Part shown: positions 40,717 to 49,250 of the stretch, piece by piece
Layout: each line of letters begins with the position of its first letter
Numbering within the stretch: position 1 is the first letter of the stretch
Source: Kaistella carnis
Lineage (GTDB): Bacteria > Bacteroidota > Bacteroidia > Flavobacteriales > Weeksellaceae
Length of the DNA stretch: 64,000 bases
Reading direction: 5' to 3'
Assembly: GCF_003860585.1 (NCBI RefSeq)
Contig: NZ_CP034159.1
Coordinates: 2,294,001-2,358,000, forward strand
Notes under the pieces: model-generated
Database searches by the model: none
What the model was told of the DNA's origin: nothing
Seen by the model: the letters and a program-made list of their open reading frames with translations, nothing else
Position numbers and translations under genes: made by a program

Positions 40717-43486
40717 AATCCTGAGTAGGAACATTTGTTAGTTTTGACATTAATCCTGGAAGGCTTGCAGGTTCTTCATTTTTAGCAGTATTGCTGATTT
40801 CTTCCTTATTCTCATCAGTAGATTTATCTACAGGTTGAACTTTCTTTTTAAGTTGGTCTTTAATGCTTTTTGTATAGATTGAAGGAGTTTCAGCTTTAGG
40901 AATAAGATCACTTTTTTTATTTTCTAGTGTTAATGACTTTTTAAAGTTTGCCATGAAGTTATTGTAACCTTCAACACTGCCATAATTATTTATAGCAAAC
41001 TCTTCAAATGTTGTATCTGAATTTATTAAGTCCAAGTATTCTGCTGGTTGCACTAGATTAATATGATTATTAGATATTGGTAAAGATTTTATTGATGAAA
41101 CAATCATTACATATCTTCTTTCGCCATTGATTTCTATCCTAGGGTTCGGAAGATCCTCAAGATTTATAAAGTCTTCTACTAAAATTGAATAAAATGAGTT
41201 TATGTTTTTAGTTATATTATGGGTATTAACTCTTCGAGTAAATTCATAAACATTATTACTAATAAAATCATCCTCATCAACTAGATAGTTTATTAGTTGA
41301 GTGAATCTAGGTAATTCTGAAGTTGTGATGAAATTATCGTCAGGTTTAATAGGAAGGTATTCGTAAGATTGTGACCCTCTACTGTAGGATCTTTTTTGAG
41401 AAATTATCTTCTCCCTAAAATATCCAAGGTTTTGATAAGCAACAATCCTCTGCTTATCTACGTCAGAAAAGGTTCTATCTTCTACATTAATTGTACTAGC
41501 ACTTTTTATAGCATCTAAGAAGTACTGACTTCTACTATAATCTAAATCCTCTGTTCTAGTTTTATAATCTTCTTTTAGATGGTAGTTATTACCATAGTAC
41601 ATGAAGGCTACAAATCTTAATAATTGTTTCTCAAACTGCGAATTTTTGAAAGATTTAATTTTAGTTATTTTTTCTCCTTCCTCTTTTCTGTATTGTAGTG
41701 TTACAACTCTAAATAATTCATTTCGAAACTCAAGATATGCTAATCTAAAATTAAATCTAGCTCTAAGTGTTTGAAAATATTCCTCACCCCAATATCTTTT
41801 AAGAGCTTCTTCAAAGATAAATTGCATGTCATTATCTTGAAATGTAAAATTAGTCTTATAGCTAATTTCGGAAAGACTACAATTAATAAACTGATTCGTG
41901 AAGGCACAGTAAGTTATATAGGAAGATAGTTCACCTCCAAAAAAACTATAAGTATCAGCAAGATAATCTTCTCCTCTATTCAAAACAAAGTTTTTGTAAC
42001 TTGGAAAATCTAAGCTTGCGAGTCCTATTCTACTAGTCTCTCGAGAATATTCAATTCCTGTCAAAACATTATCCTTTAAAATATCTTCGTAAAACTCTTT
42101 GAGGTAGTACAACTGAAGTCTTTGAGGAAAATATTTCACCTTATCTACATCCTTTTTATAGTGGCTAACCTTATCATAGTGCTTTTTAAAAACACTTACC
42201 TGTTCCTCAGTAAAAGTTCTTGGAAGAGATTCATAGTCAAAAGGATCTGGCTTTGATAAAATGATATGTATTTCTCCTTTTTTTCTTTGTCTAGCTAATG
42301 CTTGAATTACAGAGTTTATTCCACCAGAGAAAATTCCATAATTGTTTTTAAATTTTCCAATGGTATGTCTAGATGGCATTATTATTACAAAAGCATGATT
42401 TTCTTTTTCTATACTTACGCCAGATTTGAAATTAGTTCCAATATTACATCTTCTCTTATCAAATCTATTCTGGGGTGGAGCATTATCTGGCCTTTCATTA
42501 TCTATATTTTCAGAGGTGCAATCGTTTATAGGACCAAATTTCTCTGCTAGTTTTCCACCTAATTCTTTATCCTTTATTATTTCTTGGGCTAATTTTTTTG
42601 AGTAACAGAGAACATCTACCTTTTTATCACTCTTTATCAAACTAGTTATTGCTGATCTTATCTCAAGCGTACTAGTAGTAAACCTGTGCTCAGCTGAATA
42701 ATGAAGAATGAGTTTGCTTTGTTTCGAAATGTTTCTATCCCTTTCAGTTTCAATAATATGAATCTTCTTGTCTGTTAATTCAGCTAGATATTCTATAACC
42801 ACTTTAGATGCTTCACTAAATGTAGCACTGATGATAAAGTTTTTATGAATTACTTTTTTCCATTTCCAGAGATTGAAAATAAATTCTTCCTTGAAGTTCT
42901 TTATAGTGTCATGAATTTCATCATATATAAATACAACTTTGATGTTGTTTTCTTCGCAGTGTGCAATTAGTTCATTTAGATAGGCTCTCTTAATATCTGA
43001 GTTCTTATAACTGTCGTCTCCAGGATTACCTAATAGGGTATTAGCAGTTAAAACTTGAACTCTTTTGTTGATGTATGGAATCTTATCCCTTCCTAGAGAA
43101 CCATAGTTATATATTTGGTTAGAAGGTATATCACCATCTTCATTAATATCTTTACAGTACTGTTCAACTAAACTAACAAATGGTGTTGCCACAATAATTA
43201 AGAACTTCTCTGGATCATCATAAAACCTTTTAATGGTCTTAATGATTGCATAGGACTTTCCTTTTCCTACAGAAGAGTTTATCACAATTGTATTCTTCTC
43301 TTCAAGATTAATTTCCTTCTGCAAAGAATCATTTAAATACTCATTTTTCTCTATTTCAAGGCTGGTTTTTTTTATTTCGAAGCCATCAGGATTGTTCCCA
43401 AATAAATCTATATAGCTAAAGTCAGCCTCATTAAGTTGTTTGTATTCTATTGGGAAATCCTTGAAATGCTCGTTTGGTAATGCCAT
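40715..43486 (-). CDS. Large island helicase-like protein, family unknown
   Basis: The 923-residue protein has an SF2-like ATPase core: Walker A NSSVGKGKSYAIIKT (about 70-84), TPFVSLVEQY (motif Ia), Walker B VVFIYDEIHD (about 184-193), SATFSEAS (motif III), and a motif V/VI region GTNFKSGVSIEKENHAFVIIM ... QALARQRKKGEIHI. The ~500-residue C-terminal half has no recognised domain, and the last 80 residues are polar and low-complexity. Candidates are a replication initiator-helicase of the island or a defence helicase. It lies directly downstream of the integrase gene. Confidence 0.65.
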   Translation of the reverse strand: MALPNEHFKDFPIEYKQLNEADFSYIDLFGNNPDGFEIKKTSLEIEKNEYLNDSLQKEINLEEKNTIVINSSVGKGKSYAIIKTIKRFYDDPEKFLIIVATPFVSLVEQYCKDINEDGDIPSNQIYNYGSLGRDKIPYINKRVQVLTANTLLGNPGDDSYKNSDIKRAYLNELIAHCEENNIKVVFIYDEIHDTIKNFKEEFIFNLWKWKKVIHKNFIISATFSEASKVVIEYLAELTDKKIHIIETERDRNISKQSKLILHYSAEHRFTTSTLEIRSAITSLIKSDKKVDVLCYSKKLAQEIIKDKELGGKLAEKFGPINDCTSENIDNERPDNAPPQNRFDKRRCNIGTNFKSGVSIEKENHAFVIIMPSRHTIGKFKNNYGIFSGGINSVIQALARQRKKGEIHIILSKPDPFDYESLPRTFTEEQVSVFKKHYDKVSHYKKDVDKVKYFPQRLQLYYLKEFYEDILKDNVLTGIEYSRETSRIGLASLDFPSYKNFVLNRGEDYLADTYSFFGGELSSYITYCAFTNQFINCSLSEISYKTNFTFQDNDMQFIFEEALKRYWGEEYFQTLRARFNFRLAYLEFRNELFRVVTLQYRKEEGEKITKIKSFKNSQFEKQLLRFVAFMYYGNNYHLKEDYKTRTEDLDYSRSQYFLDAIKSASTINVEDRTFSDVDKQRIVAYQNLGYFREKIISQKRSYSRGSQSYEYLPIKPDDNFITTSELPRFTQLINYLVDEDDFISNNVYEFTRRVNTHNITKNINSFYSILVEDFINLEDLPNPRIEINGERRYVMIVSSIKSLPISNNHINLVQPAEYLDLINSDTTFEEFAINNYGSVEGYNNFMANFKKSLTLENKKSDLIPKAETPSIYTKSIKDQLKKKVQPVDKSTDENKEEISNTAKNEEPASLPGLMSKLTNVPTQD

Positions 43487-43493
43487 CTTTATA

Positions 43494-43530
43494 TTTAACT
43501 GTGCTGTAAAAATACTACAACACAGTTAAA
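43494..43530. promoter_or_regulatory. Nested inverted repeat between integrase and helicase genes
   Basis: TTTAACTGTG (43494-43503) and CACAGTTAAA (43521-43530) form a 10-bp stem with an inner TGTA/TACA. It lies 8 bp before the helicase start and 9 bp after the integrase stop. It may be an operator, a terminator, or a structure covering the helicase ribosome binding site. Confidence 0.5.
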
Positions 43531-43539
43531 CAAAGAAAT

Positions 43540-44733
43540 TTAGCTCAATTTAATATTTAATTTGTCCATCTGTTCACTCACCTTTCTCTGGACAACTTTC
43601 GCATAGTGTGCTTGGGTAATTCCAATTTCAGAATGTCCTAGTAGTTCAGATACTATTTCCATAGGAACATCATTGTATAGTAGGATAGTAGAAGCAAAGG
43701 TCTTTCTAGCAGTGTGATGAGTGAGTTTCTTACTAATTCCAATGATATCAGCTATTTCCTTTAGGTAAGCATTGAATTTTTGGTTCGAAATTAAAGGTAA
43801 GATCTGGTAATCATTTTTATACTTACCCAAAATTATCTTTGCTTTGTCTAGTAAAGGGACGCTATATGTTCTAGTTGTTTTCTGTCTTGTGATGTTGATC
43901 CAAATATTCTTATCAAAGTTTACAACTAAATCTTTAGGTTGTAGATTTGCCATTTCAGTATATGCAAGTCCTGTATAGCAACAAAATATAAACATATCTG
44001 CAACTTGTTGAAGCCTAGCTGATGCAAATTGATGATTTTCAAGACTACATAGTTCTTCTGTAGTAAGAAATATTATTTGTTTCTTAGGTTTCTTGTTCTT
44101 ATGAAGCAGGAATGGATCTTTATCAAGAAAATCTAACCCTACGGTTTGTTTTATGATTTGCTTAAATCTCTGTAAGGTTTTGTGAATGGTATTCTGTTCA
44201 AATTGTTTCTCAGCTTTAAGATAATATTCAAACTCGTTAATAAAACTCATCTTCAAATTCTGAAGTAGAAAGTCTGATCTATTGAATTTCCACTTTATAA
44301 AATTCTTTACGTGAGCCTTAGTCTGATGGAACTTGCTTACTGATCCTTGAGTTGTGCTGATTCCAATTAGCTTTTCTTGCTTATTAATATAAAGATTAAA
44401 CATTTCCATGACAGTTTTATCCTGCTTGATATTTTCTCCTTTGTATTGACTGTAGATATCATCTACATTAAAGTCCTTTGCTTGGATTTGAAGCAATAAA
44501 AAAGCCTGATTAAGTTCTTGTTTAATCAGGCTCAATTGAGTGTTTATTTGAGTGTGCTCTGTGTCTCGTGGGATTGCTTTCTGTTTAGAAGCATTCCAAA
44601 AATTGGGATTAATGAACAATCCGGAGGAAAAAGGCTTTCTCTTCTTATCTAATGTTATTCTACATTCGATTGGACAGACACCCTTAAGATTAATCTTGTT
44701 CCTTCTTAAAAGGAATAGTATTGATAGTTTCAT
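43540..44733 (-). CDS. int: Tyrosine recombinase (integrase) of the island
   Basis: The enzyme catalyses site-specific integration and excision at the tRNA-Val att site. The 397-residue protein has an Arm-DNA-binding N-terminus (MKLSILFLLRRNKINLKG), a SAM-like core-binding domain, and a catalytic domain with HTARKTF (HxxR), LGHSEIGIT and the nucleophile in HYAKV. In the box I region the usual Arg is Ala (CCYTGLAYTEM), a feature shared with many Bacteroidota integrases. It lies 157 bp from attR and points inward, as expected. Confidence 0.93.
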   Translation of the reverse strand: MKLSILFLLRRNKINLKGVCPIECRITLDKKRKPFSSGLFINPNFWNASKQKAIPRDTEHTQINTQLSLIKQELNQAFLLLQIQAKDFNVDDIYSQYKGENIKQDKTVMEMFNLYINKQEKLIGISTTQGSVSKFHQTKAHVKNFIKWKFNRSDFLLQNLKMSFINEFEYYLKAEKQFEQNTIHKTLQRFKQIIKQTVGLDFLDKDPFLLHKNKKPKKQIIFLTTEELCSLENHQFASARLQQVADMFIFCCYTGLAYTEMANLQPKDLVVNFDKNIWINITRQKTTRTYSVPLLDKAKIILGKYKNDYQILPLISNQKFNAYLKEIADIIGISKKLTHHTARKTFASTILLYNDVPMEIVSELLGHSEIGITQAHYAKVVQRKVSEQMDKLNIKLS

Positions 44734-44889
44734 TGTAGTAATGGGGGTTTAAATGGGTAACCTAGAATTTCAGTGGGTAACCTAGAGGGTAACCTAAAAA
44801 AGATTTTAGTTGTGCTATTTCATGATTGTAAGAGAATACAAGTAGTTGCCCTAAACAAAAAAACTCCTCAATTTCTTGAGAAGTTTTGG

Positions 44890-44964
44890 TGGGCGATACT
44901 GGGTTCGAACCAGTGACCTCTGCGATGTCAACGCAACGCTCTAAACCAACTGAGCTAACCGCCC
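44890..44964 (-). tRNA. tRNA-Val (anticodon GAC), island-borne copy
   Basis: The 75-nt cloverleaf is identical to the left copy except for one T-stem base, giving a weaker pair there. Anticodon loop is TTGACAT. By position it came with the island and now follows the intact tRNA-Val(UAC). Both tRNAs probably remain functional, so insertion duplicates rather than destroys tRNA genes. Confidence 0.95.
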
Positions 44965-44970
44965 TAAATT

Positions 44971-44998
44971 AAAAAAAAACCTCAGAATAAACTGAGGT
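44971..44998 (-). terminator. Hairpin between the tRNA-Val genes (right copy)
   Basis: The stem ACCTCAG/CTGAGGT and T-run are the same as in the left copy, with two additional bases in the T/A-tract. Confidence 0.5.
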
Positions 44999-45006
44999 TT
45001 CTTGGG

Positions 45007-45081
45007 TGGGCCCTGAGGGATTCGAACCCCCGACCCTCTCGGTGTAAACGAGATGCTCTGAACCAACTGAGCTAAGAGCCC
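45007..45081 (-). tRNA. tRNA-Val (anticodon UAC), integration target
   Basis: The 75-nt cloverleaf has acceptor GGGCTCT/AGGGCCC (one G-T pair), D-arm AGCTCAGTTGG, an anticodon loop TTTACAC and T-loop GGTTCGAATCC. The 5' part belongs to the host chromosome, while the T-loop and 3' end were supplied by the island on integration. CCA is not encoded. Confidence 0.95.
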
Positions 45082-45132
45082 GATACCATTTTGATGTGTC
45101 AAATTTTGGTTCGGCAAATGTACAAAAAAAAT

Positions 45133-46371
45133 CTATTCCTCCAAATTTTTTTCTAAAAATTCTCCTACTACAAAGTTGCTTCCACCGATAAAAATCATTT
45201 CTTCTTTTTTAAGTTGTTGTTTTGCAAAAAGATACGCATCCTGTACGGTTGGAAAAATTTTATAATTTATTTTCGATTTTTTTAGTAAATCTTCATAATC
45301 TTCAGGATGACGACCCCGGTTTACCTTAGGTTTCGCAAAATAGAAGATAGAATCCTTGGGAAGAATTTGCAAAACTTCCTCAATTTTTTTGTCTGCTACG
45401 AAACCTAAGATGATATGTTTGGATTTTGGTATGGCATTAATCTGTGCAAAAACCTGTTCTAAACCGGCTTGATTGTGTGCCGTGTCGCAAATAATTAAAG
45501 GGTTTTGGGAAAATTCAAACCAGCGACCGATGAATTTGGTATTTTGATGCACATTTAAAAGTCCGTCTTCGATATTTTTTTCAGAGATATGAAGTCCTGA
45601 TTTTTGTAATTCTTTTACCAAGGCTAAAACAACTTTGATATTTTTCTGCTGATAATTACCTTTTAAATCTGAAGCATAATCGTTTTCTATGGAGGTAGCA
45701 TCAATGAAATCAGCATTTTTTTCTAATGCTTTGGCCTTGATAATATTCCGCACTACTGAATCTTCTGCACCTGAAATGATGGGAATATGGGACTTTATGA
45801 TTCCGGCCTTTTCTGTTGTAATTTCTTCAATAGTCTTTCCTAAAACATCTTGATGATCCAAGGCGACGTTTGTAATAGCAGTAATTATTGGATTTATAAT
45901 ATTGGTAGAATCCAGCCGTCCGCCTAAACCGACTTCTATAATCGCATAATCTACTTTCTTTTGATAAAAATATTCGAAAGCCATAATGGTCGTTAATTCA
46001 AAAAAAGAAGGCGAGATTTCCTGGGGAAGATTTCTTAGTTTCTGGGTGAATTCATACACGAATTCTTTGTCACAGTTTTCGCCATCGATTTTTATTCGTT
46101 CGGTAAAATCGATGAGATGAGGTGAATTGTAAAGACCTGTTTTATAACCCGCTTCCTGAAGAACTGAAGCCAACATATTGCTCGTGGAGCCTTTTCCATT
46201 GGTGCCACCAATGTGAATCATTTTTAATTGGTTCTGAGGGTTTCCAAATAAATCACAGAGTTTTCGAATATTGTCCAACCCTGGTTTGTAGGCTTTCTGG
46301 CCATCAATTTGGTAATTCGCAAGTTGTGCGAAAAGCCAGTCGATTGCTTGTTGATATTGCTGATTTGTCAT
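45133..46371 (-). CDS. folC: Dihydrofolate/folylpolyglutamate synthase
   Basis: FolC adds glutamate to dihydropteroate and to reduced folates using ATP. The 412-residue protein has the Mur-ligase-type P-loop GGTNGKGST (about 54-62), a second ATPase segment AIIEVGLGGRLDSTN, and a C-terminal domain with CDTAHNQAGLEQ. Length matches the family. It lies directly beyond attR and is the first undisturbed host gene on the right. Confidence 0.95.
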   Translation of the reverse strand: MTNQQYQQAIDWLFAQLANYQIDGQKAYKPGLDNIRKLCDLFGNPQNQLKMIHIGGTNGKGSTSNMLASVLQEAGYKTGLYNSPHLIDFTERIKIDGENCDKEFVYEFTQKLRNLPQEISPSFFELTTIMAFEYFYQKKVDYAIIEVGLGGRLDSTNIINPIITAITNVALDHQDVLGKTIEEITTEKAGIIKSHIPIISGAEDSVVRNIIKAKALEKNADFIDATSIENDYASDLKGNYQQKNIKVVLALVKELQKSGLHISEKNIEDGLLNVHQNTKFIGRWFEFSQNPLIICDTAHNQAGLEQVFAQINAIPKSKHIILGFVADKKIEEVLQILPKDSIFYFAKPKVNRGRHPEDYEDLLKKSKINYKIFPTVQDAYLFAKQQLKKEEMIFIGGSNFVVGEFLEKNLEE

Positions 46372-46559
46372 CTTACAAAAATCTTAAAATTTTTAAGGAG
46401 GGAAAAGTGGTCGTTTTAGTTCTGCTACTTAAAAGGTGCCCAAACTGCGACCCGACTGAAACGGAGCTCTTTTTATAAAATAAATGAAGGGAAAAATGCG
46501 GTGGATTATTTTATGAAAAAGCGGGAGTGGAAGGCGGAAATTTGTCGCCCAAAAAATTC

Positions 46560-47399
46560 TTAAAAAGTAATGCTGTACGTTCCTGTAGAAGATGTGTTTG
46601 CTCTTTCTGCCTTCACATATTTCTTCACCCAGCTCACTGAACTGGAAACCACGCAAGGATCGGAAACGCCGCTCAAGCGTCTGGCAGAAATCACATTACC
46701 GGCTTTATCTACGGTGTAAGAAACATTGATGGTGCCGGTGGCTGTACAATTATTTGTCGGTTGAGCGCCGCCACGTCCCATTGTTCCCGGAATAAAACCA
46801 ACCAATTTACGGTCGATCCCAATTTTGCTGTCCCCGTTTCCTTCTCCGCCTAAGGGATCGCCGGCATTTCCGGTGGTGCCATTGGTTCCTTGATTTCCTG
46901 CTTTCGTTCCGCGTCCTTTCAATAGATTTCCTATGGCCGCAGTTCCTTTGCCATCGCCAGTGCCGGTTTTGGAGTTGGGAGTAGCTGCTTTGGCAGGAGT
47001 AGATTTTGTAGGAGTCGTCTTAGCGGGCGTTGCTTTGGTCGGTGTTTTCTTTGGACTTATTTTCTCAGCTTTTGGTACCGCAGTTACTGGATTTGTTCCT
47101 GTGATTATTTTTTCGGGAACAATAGGTTTTGTCTGTTCAACTTCCGGTTGGGATTCTGTTACTTCGTTATTTGCAGCCAAACTTCCTTCTTGGTTAGCGG
47201 GTTCTTCTACTTCATTTCCTTGGCGGTTGTTCCCAAAGTTAAGAAGCATGGTTGTGACTTCTTCTGGTTTTTCGGTGATTTTGGTAAATTTATAAAAGAA
47301 TATTCCCAGAAAAATCAACAGGGAAATAAGCAGCGTCAAAATAAGGCTGTTTCTTCTGTCTTTGTCTTCGTTTCTTTTATGTTGAACGGTGTAATGCAT
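46560..47399 (-). CDS. TonB-family energy transducer
   Basis: The protein links the proton-driven ExbBD motor to outer-membrane transporters. The 279-residue product has one N-terminal membrane helix (about 21-42), a long Pro/Lys/Thr-rich periplasmic linker with KATPAKTTPTKSTPAKA repeats, a Gly/Asn-rich stretch, and a C-terminal TonB-like domain (GTINVSYTVDKAGNVISARR). It forms an operon with exbB and exbD upstream (36-bp gap), which supports the function. Confidence 0.85.
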   Translation of the reverse strand: MHYTVQHKRNEDKDRRNSLILTLLISLLIFLGIFFYKFTKITEKPEEVTTMLLNFGNNRQGNEVEEPANQEGSLAANNEVTESQPEVEQTKPIVPEKIITGTNPVTAVPKAEKISPKKTPTKATPAKTTPTKSTPAKAATPNSKTGTGDGKGTAAIGNLLKGRGTKAGNQGTNGTTGNAGDPLGGEGNGDSKIGIDRKLVGFIPGTMGRGGAQPTNNCTATGTINVSYTVDKAGNVISARRLSGVSDPCVVSSSVSWVKKYVKAERANTSSTGTYSITF

Positions 47400-47435
47400 T
47401 TTCTCTGAAGTTCCTTTTTTTGAAGAATAAATAAT

Positions 47436-47834
47436 TTAGTTTTCCTGCGTCGTTGCAATGGCTAAATTATACTGGTGGTTTTCTGCAATTCCCATCACAA
47501 AAACAACATCTTTGTGTTTCGTATTTTCGTCTGCACGAATGGTAAAAGAAGGTTTTTCCTCGCCTTTTAAGGTGTTGACTAAATATTGTTCTAGTTGTTC
47601 TTTCGGGATTTCCTTATCGTTTACAAAATACTTGCCGTCTTCTTTTATAGTCACTACGGAGGGATCCTGAACATTGGGATTCGTAGTTTCGGCTTTCGGT
47701 AATTTTACCTCAATGGCACTTTGGGTGATGGCAGAACTTGTGATCATGAAGAAAATCAAGAGCAAAAAGATAATATCGGTCATCGATGCCATACTGAATT
47801 CAGCATTGACTCTATTTCTTCTCTTTAATTCCAT
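47436..47834 (-). CDS. exbD: ExbD/TolR biopolymer transport protein
   Basis: ExbD is part of the inner-membrane proton channel energising TonB. The 132-residue protein has one N-terminal membrane helix with the conserved aspartate in SMTDIIFLLLIFFMI, and a periplasmic domain. Its start overlaps the exbB stop by one base (TAATG). Confidence 0.92.
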   Translation of the reverse strand: MELKRRNRVNAEFSMASMTDIIFLLLIFFMITSSAITQSAIEVKLPKAETTNPNVQDPSVVTIKEDGKYFVNDKEIPKEQLEQYLVNTLKGEEKPSFTIRADENTKHKDVVFVMGIAENHQYNLAIATTQEN

Positions 47835-48514
47835 TATAGCGGGGTATTTAAGGTATCCAGAAATTCATTCACATGGGTTTGAATTTTTAAAACCAAACGG
47901 TCAACATTGGTTACCAAAATATTATAAAAAAAGTAAGCGGGAATTCCGATAAATAAACCGACCGCCGTTGTTGCCATGGCGGTGTAAATTCCGGAAGCCA
48001 ATAATTTAGGACTTACTGCACCGGTTACATTTGATATTTCGAAAAAGGCCATGATCATTCCAACTACGGTTCCTAAGAATCCTAACATCGGCGCCGCTCC
48101 TGAAGCAGAGGCTAAAATGTTAAGGTTCTTTTCCAGTTTCGAAACTTCTAATTGACCTTGATTTTGCATAGCGTTTGAAATGTCAGAAATAGGTCGTCCA
48201 ATTCGGGCCAAACCTTTTTCAATCATTCTGGCTTCCGGAGAGTCGATCGTTTTACAATAATCAATTGCAGTGGTAATCTTACCTTCCTGTACGAAATCCT
48301 TGATGTTTTCTAAAAAATTGGGAGTTTGCTTGGAAGCTCTTTTAATGAAAAAATATCTTTCTAAAAAGATATACAGCGCGAGAATTCCCAAAAGAAAAAT
48401 GGCGATCATAATGATATTTCCGACCAGTCCGCCTCCGAAAAGAATTTCCCAAAGCGAAAAAACGTGTTTTTCTGTAGTGGTATTGATGATTTGCGTTGGA
48501 GCTTGTAAAAACAT
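47834..48514 (-). CDS. exbB: ExbB/TolQ proton channel protein
   Basis: ExbB forms the pentameric channel around ExbD. The 226-residue protein has three membrane helices (about 28-52, 135-160, 175-200), and MotA/TolQ/ExbB signature segments APMLGFLGTVVGMI and MATTAVGLFIGIPAYF. It is the first gene of exbB-exbD-tonB. A TAATTTTG -7 box (48545-48552 on the plus strand, minus orientation) lies 30 bp upstream. Confidence 0.93.
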   Translation of the reverse strand: MFLQAPTQIINTTTEKHVFSLWEILFGGGLVGNIIMIAIFLLGILALYIFLERYFFIKRASKQTPNFLENIKDFVQEGKITTAIDYCKTIDSPEARMIEKGLARIGRPISDISNAMQNQGQLEVSKLEKNLNILASASGAAPMLGFLGTVVGMIMAFFEISNVTGAVSPKLLASGIYTAMATTAVGLFIGIPAYFFYNILVTNVDRLVLKIQTHVNEFLDTLNTPL

Positions 48515-48544
48515 GAGTTATTTTTTGATTTTTAGATTGAACGT

Positions 48545-48552
48545 CAAAATTA
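48545..48552 (-). promoter_or_regulatory. -7 box of the exbB-exbD-tonB operon
   Basis: On the minus strand, TAATTTTG matches TAnnTTTG. No clear -33 TTG is seen. Confidence 0.4.
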
Positions 48553-48607
48553 CCTTAATATTACAGATTTTAAGGTGATTTATTAAAGTTTGAATGAATT
48601 ATCAGGA

Positions 48608-49069
48608 TTAATCTTCTTCTACTACAATCTCGTCCTGCTTGAAATTGCATTTCAGTTTAAATGGAATAGGATCACCTGAACCCGTACAGAAATCGGTAAT
48701 ATTTCCTTCCCAAAAAAGTTCCAGTTCTCCCTCAGCATCGTTTTTGAAAACGAGTTTACTGTCGGTAAGGAAAACATCTTCATCGTCAAAGAGATCCACG
48801 CCGGTGAAATTATCTGCGTCTTCATCGGAAATGTCAAAAGATTTCCCCACCAATTCTGCGTCTTCAATTGGAAAATCAAAAACATTCATCGAAATTTGAG
48901 GGAAGTTGTATTGCAAAGAATCATCATCTACATGATCCAAAGAATCATCGGTAATGATTTCTACTTCTAAAAAATGTTGGGTGTTGCTGTAAACCGCTTT
49001 GCAATAAGTATTCTGGATGTGGTATTTAAGGGTTTCATCCGGATGATAGATTTTTAAAATCCCTTTCAT
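48608..49069 (-). CDS. Unknown acidic protein (153 residues)
   Basis: The soluble protein is strongly acidic with Asp-rich segments (DDSLDHVDDDSLQ, DISDEDADNF, LFDDEDVFL). I recognise no named family. The ATG at 49069 is chosen because a good promoter (49118-49146) lies upstream of it and within the longer open frame that begins at 49168, so the longer form could not be made from this promoter. It diverges from the DUF885 gene. Confidence 0.65.
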   Translation of the reverse strand: MKGILKIYHPDETLKYHIQNTYCKAVYSNTQHFLEVEIITDDSLDHVDDDSLQYNFPQISMNVFDFPIEDAELVGKSFDISDEDADNFTGVDLFDDEDVFLTDSKLVFKNDAEGELELFWEGNITDFCTGSGDPIPFKLKCNFKQDEIVVEED

Positions 49070-49117
49070 TTCTGTTGGAAAAATTGAGTTATATAATTCA
49101 TAGCGAAACTGATTGAA

Positions 49118-49146
49118 CAAAGATAAAAAATAGATTGATTGCGCAA
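49118..49146 (-). promoter_or_regulatory. Well-matched Bacteroidota promoter (TTG-N18-TATCTTTG)
   Basis: On the minus strand TTG (49144-49146) is followed by 18 nt and TATCTTTG (49118-49125), the complete -33/-7 consensus. It drives the acidic-protein gene with a leader of about 40 nt and decides its start. Confidence 0.7.
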
Positions 49147-49250
49147 AATTATTTGTTGTAAATTTCATTTCTGTCTAAATCGACCGTTTAATTTACAATA
49201 GTAAAACTTTAAACAAAAAAAATTAATTTAGCATCTTTAAACATAGGAAA

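Larger units (their letters stand above)
23233..45028. mobile_element. Integrative genomic island in tRNA-Val(UAC), 21.8 kb
   Basis: The island is bounded by the tRNA-derived direct repeats and has a tyrosine recombinase gene at its right edge. The inserted DNA regenerates the tRNA-Val(UAC) 3' end on the right and carries a second tRNA-Val(GAC) gene. Its genes are mostly unknown or defence-related, and none matches a relaxase, type IV secretion, capsid, portal or terminase. It therefore looks like a non-conjugative integrative element or satellite that depends on a helper for transfer. Confidence 0.85.
44889..45028. repeat. Right direct repeat (attR region) of the integrative island
   Basis: This 140-bp segment is the partner of 23095-23232. 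It carries the island-borne tRNA-Val(GAC), the spacer hairpin and the regenerated 3' end of tRNA-Val(UAC). The last shared base is 45028. Confidence 0.9.

Noticed and set aside
23233..45028. Intact prophage or conjugative element
   Set aside because: No capsid, portal, terminase, tail, relaxase or type IV secretion gene could be recognised in any reading frame of reasonable length.
46933..47295. Plus-strand open frames opposite tonB
   Set aside because: They are shadows of the Pro/Lys/Thr repeat linker; the TonB frame has a membrane helix, a recognisable C-terminal domain and operon context.
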